A stretch of DNA of 64,000 nt, taken from Acidobacteriota bacterium. Lineage in GTDB: Bacteria; Zixibacteria; MSB-5A5; GN15; FEB-12. Location: the NCBI GenBank assembly GCA_035529075.1, contig DATKXK010000014.1, positions 1-64,000 of the forward strand, given 5' to 3'. Each line of letters starts with the position of its first letter. Position 1 is the first letter of the stretch. The position numbers and the translations under genes are program-made. The notes beneath the pieces were generated by a model. The model was not told the DNA's origin, did no database searches, and saw only the letters and a list, made by a program, of their open reading frames with translations. This document shows positions 1 through 7,590 of this stretch, piece by piece.

Positions 1-2
1 GG

Positions 3-1262
3 GTGTTCACCTACATATTGGTTGTCGACGACAACACGGGTGCAGACCTCATCACGCCGGTCCACGGGTACTTCCAGATCATCAACTCGAACTTCGAGAG
101 CGGGCTGGATTCAGCCGGGCTGGCGGCGGAGCGCTCCGGCAGGGCGCTTGACAGCCTGCACCTGATAATCGACTCGCTCCTGGCGGCACTGGACACGCTT
201 CAGAATCAGGACGATTGGGTTTCATCGCTTACTGCCACCGACAATATCGGCATCAACCTTGACGACGTGACGGGGACGCTTGACGCTGCAGAGATCGGTG
301 CCGGTGCGGTAACCGCCGAGAAGATAGCCACCGGTGCCATCACCGGCCCAAAGCTGGCCTCGGGTGCCATCACTGCGGCGGCGTTTACAGCCGGCGCCAT
401 CACGTCGGGAGTGATCTCCGGCGATGCCATCGGGGCATCGGAGGTAGCGGCCGGCGCCGTGGAGGAAATAGCCCGGGAGATCTGGCGCAATCGGGACACC
501 GCCCACGTGGACAGCTCCGATATCGGGACCTGGCTGGTCAACAACCTTCAGGGCGGTTCCGGCGGGACCGACTCGAGTTCAATCGCCCGGTGGGTATGGA
601 ACACGCCGCAGGCCAACCACACGACCGCCGGGACGTTTGGCGGATATCTGGATGCCGAAGTATCCACCGCCGGCTCCGGTTCCGGTTTGTACGCCTTTGG
701 GTTTCAAACCTACGACTCGGCACTTCAGCAGGTGATTCCGCATGTCCGGCTGGCAATACGAAACCTCGATCAGACGGCCCTGGTTGCCACAGGGATCACC
801 GGCAACGACGGTTGCGTCGACTTCAATCTCGACAGTGACAGCTTCCTCGTGGTGGCCGCCGCGACTGGTTACGGCTTTGCCGGCTACGATACGGTGGTCG
901 TTGCCGGGAACGGCGTGGACACGATTTACGGGTACAGCTTCGATCCCGGGACGCCTGCGTCGCCGGATTTGTGCCGGGTGTACGGGTTTGTAAGCAACGT
1001 TCAGGGGCAACCTGAAAACTATGCCGCCGTGTCGGCGTCTCTGCCGCGCGGCGTAGCACGATCGGGAAACCTGCTGGTCTCGCCGTTCTCTGTTTCCACG
1101 CAGACGGACTCGGCCGGGTATTTCTATCTGGATGTCATCCCCTCCGATTCCCTGATCGGCGAGGACACGCGGTACGAGATCTCCATCAGCCGGCAGGACG
1201 GGACGATTCTGCGGCGGCGATTCACCGTGCCTGCCACGACCAGCTGGCAGCTTGTCTGGTAA
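3..1262 (+). CDS. Phage tail-fibre-like protein, 5' partial
   Basis: The reading frame is open to the window edge, so the start is unknown; a GTG at position 3 is only the first visible candidate. Residues about 90-155 are a run of short repeats of the type 'GAVTAEKIATGAITGPKLA', which is typical of phage tail-fibre and host-specificity proteins. The second half contains two beta-sandwich-like segments resembling carboxypeptidase-regulatory or Ig-like folds, with 'TDSAGYFYLDVIP' near the C-terminus. A small membrane protein follows 33 bp downstream, and the pair ends in a strong terminator. Whether this is a prophage remnant, a contractile-injection-like unit or a cell-surface protein cannot be decided from this fragment. 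Confidence 0.6.
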   Translation: MFTYILVVDDNTGADLITPVHGYFQIINSNFESGLDSAGLAAERSGRALDSLHLIIDSLLAALDTLQNQDDWVSSLTATDNIGINLDDVTGTLDAAEIGAGAVTAEKIATGAITGPKLASGAITAAAFTAGAITSGVISGDAIGASEVAAGAVEEIAREIWRNRDTAHVDSSDIGTWLVNNLQGGSGGTDSSSIARWVWNTPQANHTTAGTFGGYLDAEVSTAGSGSGLYAFGFQTYDSALQQVIPHVRLAIRNLDQTALVATGITGNDGCVDFNLDSDSFLVVAAATGYGFAGYDTVVVAGNGVDTIYGYSFDPGTPASPDLCRVYGFVSNVQGQPENYAAVSASLPRGVARSGNLLVSPFSVSTQTDSAGYFYLDVIPSDSLIGEDTRYEISISRQDGTILRRRFTVPATTSWQLVW

Positions 1263-1295
1263 GGCGAACACTAACGATGGTAAACAAAGGGGGTT

Positions 1296-1601
1296 GTGTT
1301 GGAAGCGTTCATCGGTAACCCGATGTCCTTGATCGGATTGCTGGGCACGGTCGGCCTGACGCTGATCGGTTACCTGGCGAAGCGTTACGTTATCCCGTTT
1401 CTCAAGGTCGGTAAGCGTCAGAAATATGCTCTGTACATCGCAGCGATTGCGGACGAGCTGACCGACGAGTTGCGGGCCACGTACCCTGAACGGGAGTGGC
1501 TGGGCCACCTGGACGAGGCAGTGGACAGCCTGATCGACATTTGCGGTGTGTCACCGGATATAGCGCGACGGGCCGTGAAGGCATCGGCCGCGCGCAAGTG
1601 A
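1296..1601 (+). CDS. Small single-TM protein, possibly holin-like
   Basis: This is a 101-aa protein with one hydrophobic segment at about residues 12-32 ('LIGLLGTVGLTLIGYLAKRY'), followed by a charged, helical C-terminal half. It starts at GTG 1296, or at TTG 1299, behind an AAAGGGGG ribosome-binding site. It is cotranscribed with the tail-fibre-like gene, and a terminator begins 4 nt after its stop. Size, topology and position recall phage holins or small morphogenesis proteins, but there is no diagnostic motif, so the function is unassigned. Confidence 0.6.
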   Translation: MLEAFIGNPMSLIGLLGTVGLTLIGYLAKRYVIPFLKVGKRQKYALYIAAIADELTDELRATYPEREWLGHLDEAVDSLIDICGVSPDIARRAVKASAARK

Positions 1602-1604
1602 ACG

Positions 1605-1635
1605 AAAGAGCCGCCCGTCGGGGCGGCTCTTTTTC
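1605..1635 (+). terminator. Strong intrinsic terminator
   Basis: A perfect 12-bp stem (1605-1616 with 1621-1632) with a GTCG loop runs into a T-tract just after the small membrane-protein gene. The reverse strand also carries a weaker T-run, so it may serve the convergent gene ending at 1647 as well. Confidence 0.85.
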
Positions 1636-1646
1636 ACGTGCTTTGC

Positions 1647-3791
1647 TCAGTAGCAGGGCGGAGACGCGCGTTCCATGAGGAAGTTGATATAGTAGACGAC
1701 GTCCGTGATGTTGATGTAGTGGTCACAGTTGGCGTCGGCCCGGGCGGCTCCGCCTGTGGGGGGAGGTCCGCCTCGTGCTATGAAATCAACCAGGATAATC
1801 AAGTCAACGATATCGGTGACTCTGTCATCGTTGTAGTCGCCGTTGACGTACACCTGCGTGCAATTCGCGCGAACGAGCACAGTTGAAGCTCCGCGGTAGC
1901 TGGTTGCATCTCTGCCCACGGCGCGGACAAAATACAGGCTGTCCTCGTTCGTCCCGGACTGCTGCAGGACGAGCGACCAGCCGTCGGCGCCGGTGAAATC
2001 GATACCGACCAGCGTGCGCTCGACCGTCCACGACCCGGCCAGTAGTGAGATCATGACGTCCACTCGTTGCCAGGTGCCGTTCACGGCGATCTCAGGATAG
2101 TCCGTGTCGTCACGCCAGCTCAGGTGCTGGATCGTCCCCGTCAGCGGGTTGGCAACCGAGACTACGTGGGTGCTGTCCGGTTCGGTCGGCCCGCGAAAAC
2201 CGTCGACCGTAAGGTAAAGCGCCGGTTGGCCGGACAGCCCGAGGATGACGATGCGTTCTTCCTCCTCCTCCCAGGTTCGCAGCGAGTGGTAATCCGGGCT
2301 TCGGAGGAAATCCAGTTCAAGGTTGTCGCCGTGAGAGGCAGAATATGCCGCCAGTCCCGTGTAAAGGTCCTCGTCATACGTTCCCGTGTTCGCCCGGGTG
2401 CTGAAAAGGACAGCCAACTGTTCGGCGACCATCTCCATCGTCTCGGAACCACTCACCAGGCTGGTCACGCCGCGGTCGGCCCAGGCCTGCAGCGCCACCG
2501 TGGCCGCGACGGGACCGCTGTAATACGTGCCGTACTCGCCGTTGACGGCCAGGTTGCCGTCCAGAGGATTGCCGTTGGCATCGCCGACGATCAACTGGCT
2601 CATGGGCGTAAGCCCGGCCGAGTATTCCGTCCGGCCTTCGGAACGGTACATCTCGACGGTGGACAGGTTGTCGTCGGCGCAGGTCATGATGACGCTCAGC
2701 GGCGGGCAGATGTCCTCGCCGTTGTCCGGTGTGGTGATTACGGGGATAGGCGGTGTCGGTTCCAGGTAGACGGTGGTTAGCACCGACGAGCTCCGCCCGA
2801 GCGTATCATAGATGGTGGTACGCAGCGTGTACGTTCCTTCGGTCAGCGACGAGAAATCCCACTTGTAGCTGAATCCGGAGCCGCTTGCCTGGTCGGACAG
2901 GCCGTCGCGAAGCGGCCGGTAACCGTCGTAGTCCCGGGTGATTTCCACGAACGACCCCCCGGTGGAGTATTCGAACGAGGCGTAGTCAACGGCATCGGAA
3001 CCTGACGTATCGAAACACCACAGGTCGACGTCGGCGTACAGCACGTCTCCCGCCCGGGGTGAAAGCACCGCAGTCTGTGGAGCGGTGGCCGTGCCGCCCG
3101 TGCCGCCGGGTATCCCGGACGCTTCCAGCACCAGGCGGCCGGGGAAGTTGTAATAAGCATTGTCGACGAGGTCGATCCAGCCTATCGACTCATCCCAGAT
3201 GTTAAAGGTGGTGCACTCGATGGGCAGGGAATCGGTTACCACGGCCGCGTTTACGGCCGGGTCGATGGGATTGGCGATGTAGAAGCCGGCGAAAAACGGG
3301 CCGTCAACGATAATCGGCGTATCCAGCGGAATCCAGATGTCGAAGTAACCTCCTCCGGCCGGGACCTCCAGCATGTAATCGGCTGATATGGCCAGCAGCA
3401 CCCCGGGGATCGGACAACCGGGAACGGTGGTGTAGTCGACGTCCTCGATGTCGACCGAAACCCGCAGGGGAGTGGCGGCGTCGAACATCATTGACATGTT
3501 CACCGCGGTGACCATGAAGGGGTACGGGTCGGTGCAGCCGGAGGCAGGGTCAAGGAGCGACTTGTACAGTTCCTGTCCGGTCACCCAGGCGTCGATGCGC
3601 CAGACGATGTCGCTGTGTCCGACCAGAATGCACGTGTCGGCGGCGGCAAGCGTCGGCGCCTCCAGCAGTTCTCCCGGTGCGGCATCGCCGATTCTCTCCA
3701 GCCGGGCCGTTCGTTTCCCCTCGGCCATCGGGGACGATACCGAAACGATCAGGGCAAGCCCGAGGGCAGCGGGCAGTCGAAGTACAGTCAA
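1647..3791 (-). CDS. Secreted protein with C-terminal dockerin-like repeats
   Basis: This 714-aa exported protein has an N-terminal signal peptide of about 23 residues. It uses a TTG start supported by GGAGGA about 6 nt upstream. The middle is beta-rich and Ig/FlgD-like, with 'YASFEYSTGGSFVEI' and 'TEGTYTLRTTIYDTLGRSS'. The C-terminus has two calcium-loop repeats, 'GDYNDDRVTDIVDLIILVDF' and 'ADANCDHYINITDVVYYINF', which is the dockerin type I pattern. Dockerins bind cohesin domains; no cohesin is visible in this window. It is divergent from lipA and convergent with the phage-like unit. The function is unknown beyond surface or extracellular location. Confidence 0.8.
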   Translation of the reverse strand: MTVLRLPAALGLALIVSVSSPMAEGKRTARLERIGDAAPGELLEAPTLAAADTCILVGHSDIVWRIDAWVTGQELYKSLLDPASGCTDPYPFMVTAVNMSMMFDAATPLRVSVDIEDVDYTTVPGCPIPGVLLAISADYMLEVPAGGGYFDIWIPLDTPIIVDGPFFAGFYIANPIDPAVNAAVVTDSLPIECTTFNIWDESIGWIDLVDNAYYNFPGRLVLEASGIPGGTGGTATAPQTAVLSPRAGDVLYADVDLWCFDTSGSDAVDYASFEYSTGGSFVEITRDYDGYRPLRDGLSDQASGSGFSYKWDFSSLTEGTYTLRTTIYDTLGRSSSVLTTVYLEPTPPIPVITTPDNGEDICPPLSVIMTCADDNLSTVEMYRSEGRTEYSAGLTPMSQLIVGDANGNPLDGNLAVNGEYGTYYSGPVAATVALQAWADRGVTSLVSGSETMEMVAEQLAVLFSTRANTGTYDEDLYTGLAAYSASHGDNLELDFLRSPDYHSLRTWEEEEERIVILGLSGQPALYLTVDGFRGPTEPDSTHVVSVANPLTGTIQHLSWRDDTDYPEIAVNGTWQRVDVMISLLAGSWTVERTLVGIDFTGADGWSLVLQQSGTNEDSLYFVRAVGRDATSYRGASTVLVRANCTQVYVNGDYNDDRVTDIVDLIILVDFIARGGPPPTGGAARADANCDHYINITDVVYYINFLMERASPPCY

Positions 3792-3826
3792 TGGCGCTCC
3801 TCCGGTTGCGAATCAGGCTCTTACTC

Positions 3827-3854
3827 TTGATTATCGAGCGATTTCAGGTATACT
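3827..3854 (+). promoter_or_regulatory. Sigma70-type promoter of lipA
   Basis: TTGATT (3827-3832), a 16-bp spacer and TATACT (3849-3854) lie in the divergent region ahead of lipA. Transcription would begin near 3861, giving a leader of about 40 nt before the GTG start at 3901. Confidence 0.55.
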
Positions 3855-3900
3855 TGACAGCAAAGCCGAGCAATCTGAGGTTCAGAAGGCAAGAGCAGCA

Positions 3901-4791
3901 GTGGGACAGCAGTTCAACAGAGCGACCGAAGACGGCCCGCCGAGAGGGCGTAAGCCGGATTGGCTGAAGGTGCGCGCGATCGGAGGACCGCGGTTCGGTC
4001 AGGTCAGCGCCCTGTTGAAGGAGTATGGCCTGAACACCGTCTGCCAGGCGGCCAACTGCCCGAACCGTGGCGAATGTTTCGGTCGCGGCACGGCCACGTT
4101 CCTGATTCTCGGTCCGATCTGCACCCGCAACTGCCGATTCTGTGATGTCCCCGGCGGCACGCCGGTTAAGCCGGATGCAACCGAACCGGCCCGGGTGGCC
4201 CTGGCGGCCCGGCGCCTCGGCCTGCGCCACGTCGTCGTGACCTCGGTGACCCGGGACGATCTTCCGGACGGCGGGGCAGGACAGTTTGCCGGGTGCATCG
4301 AGGAACTTCGGCGGCGGCTGCCGCAATGCACGGTAGAGGTTCTCACCCCGGACTTCAAAGGAGTACCCCGGGGGCTGGACATCGTTATGAGCGCGCGTCC
4401 GGATGTTTTCAACCACAACGTTGAGACCGTCGAGCGTTTGTATCCTGAAGTCAGGCCGGCGGCGGATTACCGTCGCTCGTTGCAACTGCTGCAGCGGGCC
4501 AGGCGCGAGTTCGGGGCGGTAACAAAATCAGGACTGATGGTGGGCCTTGGGGAAACACGCGATGAGTTGACCAGTGCCTTCGTCGACCTGGCCGAACACT
4601 CAGTCACCATTCTGACCATCGGACAATACCTGTCTCCATCTTCGGACCACCTCCCGGTCGTCCGGTACGTTCCTCCCGAGGAGTTCGAGCTTCTGGGTCG
4701 CCTGGCCCGGGACGCCGGGATACCGAACGTCCAGTCGGGACCACTCGTCCGTTCGTCTTACCGGGCGGACCGGTTCTCTCCTGATTCATAG
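3901..4791 (+). CDS. lipA: Lipoyl synthase
   Basis: LipA is a radical-SAM enzyme that inserts two sulfurs into protein-bound octanoyl groups, making lipoyl cofactors, here probably for GcvH encoded at 48136. The 296-aa product has both iron-sulfur signatures: the auxiliary cluster C48-x4-C53-x5-C59 and the radical-SAM CxxxCxxC at C74, C78 and C81 ('CTRNCRFC'). The family C-terminal 'VRSSYRAD' motif is also present. The reading frame is open back to 3448, but homology begins just after GTG 3901 and a promoter lies immediately upstream, so that start is chosen. No lipB is seen nearby. Confidence 0.95.
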   Translation: MGQQFNRATEDGPPRGRKPDWLKVRAIGGPRFGQVSALLKEYGLNTVCQAANCPNRGECFGRGTATFLILGPICTRNCRFCDVPGGTPVKPDATEPARVALAARRLGLRHVVVTSVTRDDLPDGGAGQFAGCIEELRRRLPQCTVEVLTPDFKGVPRGLDIVMSARPDVFNHNVETVERLYPEVRPAADYRRSLQLLQRARREFGAVTKSGLMVGLGETRDELTSAFVDLAEHSVTILTIGQYLSPSSDHLPVVRYVPPEEFELLGRLARDAGIPNVQSGPLVRSSYRADRFSPDS

Positions 4792-4894
4792 TCGTTCTCC
4801 GAGCGCAAAATTTCAACAGATCATTGGACGGCCGTGCTCATTTCCTCGCTTCTTCCGATAGTAAACCAGACACGTCGATGCAGAGAGGACAACC

Positions 4895-6409
4895 ATGGTC
4901 GGACCCGAGAAATCGCGAATTGTCGTCGTCGATGACGAGCAGTACATCTGCAACATCATTGTCGAGTTGCTGTCCAACGGTGAGGATGAGATCGTTTCCT
5001 TCTGCGACCCGCACCGGGCGCTGGAGCATATCAGGTCTCATCCGGTCGATCTTGTGCTGACGGACCTGGTGATGGGGAGGTCTTCCGGTGTCGAGGTGCT
5101 GGAGACCACGCTCAAATACCACGACGACGCGATTGTTATCCTGATCACCGCCCACCCGACGGTACAGACCGCCATCTCCGTGCTCAAACGGGGGGCCTAC
5201 GATTTCCTCGTGAAGCCGTTCAAACTTGAGCTGCTCCGGGCGACCGTACGGCGCGGCCTGGCACATCAGAAGGTGGTCAGGGACAACCTGCGGCTGCGCG
5301 GCCAGGTCGAGTTTCTCAAGGTGGCCAATACCGCGGCGCCGAACGGCGACATCGACGAATACCTGCGGATGGTTCTAAGGTCATGCATCACTGAGCTTTC
5401 CGCGACCGCCGCGACGATCCTCGCGGTCGATCCGGCCACCGGAAAAGTTTCCCGAAAAATCCATGAAACCGACGACGGCGCGGATATACAGGGGCTGCTC
5501 GACGAGTCTACACTGGAACCGTTCACGTTGACCAAGAGCGTTAAGCCTATCATAAACAGTGAACGGGTGACGGTTGACGGCGAGCAGGTGACCAGGATCT
5601 TTATATCCAAACCAATCATCCTGGGTTCCCGCTGTCACGGCGTTATCAACCTGCTTGTCATGACGCGGTTCGAGAGCGTGACGCCGGGTCAGCTGGACGT
5701 GTTGACAATACTGGCCAACTCCGCCGCCTCGGCCATAACCAACGCCCATCTTTACCAGGACCTCCAAACGTCATACCTGCAGGCTATCCGGGCGCTGGCA
5801 AACGCCATTGAAGCTCGCGACGCCTACACGGCCGGTCATACCGACCGCGTCATAAAACTGGCTGCACTGGTCGCCCACCGACTGGGATGGGATGAGTCAC
5901 GCATCAGCGATCTCATCATGGGCTGCACTCTCCATGACATCGGCAAAATCGGCGTCCCCGACTGCATCCTGAACAAACCCAGCAGGCTGGACGACGAAGA
6001 GCGCCGGCGGATGATCCGCCATCCCTCGCTCGGCCTTCGCATTATTCGCGGGATTCGGCTCTTCAAACCGTCGATTCCGTACATTATCGCCCACCACGAG
6101 CGGTACGATGGCAACGGGTATCCCAAGGGACTCAAAGGCGAGGAAATTCCCATCGAGGGCCGGCTGCTGGCCGTCGTTGACACCTTCGACGCCATCATGT
6201 CCGACCGCCCTTACCGTTCCGGGGCGCCCCTGGACGTGGCCGTCCGGGAACTGATCGATAATCGCGGAACCCAGTTTGACCCCGAACTCGTAAATGTCTT
6301 TCTGAACCTTATCCAGAGCGGCGGAGTCAATTTCCAGGAACTATACGGCCGGGAGGCCGGGGCGAGCTCGTCGGAGAGTGTGCCGCCTACCGAAACGGCA
6401 CGGGCGTAA
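4895..6409 (+). CDS. Response regulator with GAF-like and HD-GYP domains
   Basis: A 504-aa cytoplasmic regulator. Residues 1-120 are a receiver domain with D13/D14, phospho-acceptor D57 and K107. Residues about 145-290 look GAF-like. Residues about 290-485 form an HD-GYP domain with 'HDIGKIGVPD' and 'HHERYDGNGYPKGL', the family signature of cyclic-di-GMP phosphodiesterases. The inferred role is phosphorylation-controlled c-di-GMP hydrolysis; no partner kinase is adjacent. The ATG start follows an AGAGAGGAC ribosome-binding site. Its 3' end overlaps the convergent M50 protease gene by 23 bp. Confidence 0.93.
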   Translation: MVGPEKSRIVVVDDEQYICNIIVELLSNGEDEIVSFCDPHRALEHIRSHPVDLVLTDLVMGRSSGVEVLETTLKYHDDAIVILITAHPTVQTAISVLKRGAYDFLVKPFKLELLRATVRRGLAHQKVVRDNLRLRGQVEFLKVANTAAPNGDIDEYLRMVLRSCITELSATAATILAVDPATGKVSRKIHETDDGADIQGLLDESTLEPFTLTKSVKPIINSERVTVDGEQVTRIFISKPIILGSRCHGVINLLVMTRFESVTPGQLDVLTILANSAASAITNAHLYQDLQTSYLQAIRALANAIEARDAYTAGHTDRVIKLAALVAHRLGWDESRISDLIMGCTLHDIGKIGVPDCILNKPSRLDDEERRRMIRHPSLGLRIIRGIRLFKPSIPYIIAHHERYDGNGYPKGLKGEEIPIEGRLLAVVDTFDAIMSDRPYRSGAPLDVAVRELIDNRGTQFDPELVNVFLNLIQSGGVNFQELYGREAGASSSESVPPTETARA

Positions 6410-7487
6410 AGGAAATCAGCAGAATCACCATAGCCGCGATACCCATGGCCCGTGCCGTCGGGCTGGTGGCACGGCGGTCATCCATTGTCGGCGGGTGAGC
6501 CACGCCGAAGATAAATCCGAAGGCGGCAAAGACCCACCAGACCGGAGAGCCAAAGCCCATGGCCAACAGGCCGATCATCGCAATCCACCCCAGCACCTTC
6601 TGCCTTCTCATGGTCAGTCCGTAGACGATATGGCCGCCGTCAAACTGGCCCACCGGCAGCAGGTTCATGGCCGTCACCAGCAGTCCCACCCACCCGGCGA
6701 AGGCAGCTTCCGTGAAGACGTAAAACGAGCCCGGGGGGGCACTGCCGACGAATATGGGCACGAGAAAGCGCATCAGGAGAGATTCCCCCTCCAGAGAGAA
6801 GGCCAGTTGGTCGATCGGCACGAGTTCGGAGGGCAGGATAACGCTCCGTGACAGGCCGTAGATCAGCCAGGCTATAGCCACCACCCACCCGGCAATGGGC
6901 CCGGCCGCGCCAACCTCGATCAGGTCCCGGCGGTTCCAGAACGGGGACTTTGATTTAATGATAGCCCCGAAGGTTCCGATGATGTTCGGCGCCGGGATGA
7001 AGTAGGGCCACGACGTAACGATCCCGCGCCGCCGACTGGCCGCGAAGTGACCCATCTCGTGAACGAACAGGATGGAGATCATGGCCAGGGTGAATTCAAG
7101 CCCGGCGCCGCGGCCGAGGGCGCCAAGAGTCCGGTCCATGACTTCCGACCAGGTGGCCGCGCCGGCCTGGCTCTTGAAGAAGACGGGGACGAAGTAGACC
7201 GAGAACAGGGTCAGGACAAAGAGCACGAGGTTGACCACGGGGATCCGAAACCGGCGCCGGGGATCAATCGTCAGCGTCAGGTGCTCGTCGGATTCATGCA
7301 GCGTGAAACTGTACCCGGACAGGCGAAGCCGTTCCCTGAAAAGCTTGTTGGTCCGCTGCCGCTCGTAGCGGTAGCTCATGGTTACGACGATCCGGCGGCC
7401 GTGACGATACACGGCGTCGATGACGAACAGATCGTGCAGCAGCGGTCCGAGGAAGTTGATGTCCGGTGAGTGCTCGGAGTCGGCCAT
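6387..7487 (-). CDS. Site-2-protease-family (M50) membrane metalloprotease
   Basis: This 366-aa polytopic membrane protein has the M50 zinc motif 'HEMGH' at residues 143-147. The second motif 'NLLPVGQFDGG', near residue 280, supplies the third zinc ligand. M50 proteases cut transmembrane substrates inside the bilayer, often during signalling; the substrate is unknown. The long soluble N-terminus (about 80 residues) has no recognised domain. There is no ribosome-binding site before the ATG. Instead a perfect TATAAT lies 5 nt upstream, suggesting a leaderless transcript. A later ATG at codon 37 is possible but has no better ribosome-binding site. Confidence 0.9.
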   Translation of the reverse strand: MADSEHSPDINFLGPLLHDLFVIDAVYRHGRRIVVTMSYRYERQRTNKLFRERLRLSGYSFTLHESDEHLTLTIDPRRRFRIPVVNLVLFVLTLFSVYFVPVFFKSQAGAATWSEVMDRTLGALGRGAGLEFTLAMISILFVHEMGHFAASRRRGIVTSWPYFIPAPNIIGTFGAIIKSKSPFWNRRDLIEVGAAGPIAGWVVAIAWLIYGLSRSVILPSELVPIDQLAFSLEGESLLMRFLVPIFVGSAPPGSFYVFTEAAFAGWVGLLVTAMNLLPVGQFDGGHIVYGLTMRRQKVLGWIAMIGLLAMGFGSPVWWVFAAFGFIFGVAHPPTMDDRRATSPTARAMGIAAMVILLISFTPVPFR

Positions 7488-7492
7488 GCCGT

Positions 7493-7498
7493 ATTATA
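7493..7498 (-). promoter_or_regulatory. TATAAT -10 box 5 nt before the M50 start codon
   Basis: On the minus strand TATAAT is followed by ACGGC and then ATG. A transcript starting at the usual distance from the -10 box would begin at or within a base of the A of the start codon. No convincing -35 box is seen. Confidence 0.5.
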
Positions 7499-7522
7499 CC
7501 GCGCCGGGCGTTCAGGGAACAC

Positions 7523-7556
7523 AAAAAAGAAGCGAGGGTCCCAGACCCTCGCTTCT
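7523..7556 (-). terminator. Intrinsic terminator of the 1740-aa protein gene
   Basis: Read on the minus strand, a perfect 12-bp GC-rich stem (7544-7555 with 7529-7540) with a 3-nt loop is followed by a run of T (A-tract 7523-7528 on the plus strand). It lies about 35 bp after the stop of the large secreted protein gene. Confidence 0.85.
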
Positions 7557-7590
7557 CAACATGTATGTCTAAACAGTCGTTGTCGACAGT

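Noticed and set aside
3448..3900. Long N-terminal extension of lipA
   Set aside because: It would overlap the divergent secreted-protein gene and contains the lipA promoter; homology begins after GTG 3901.
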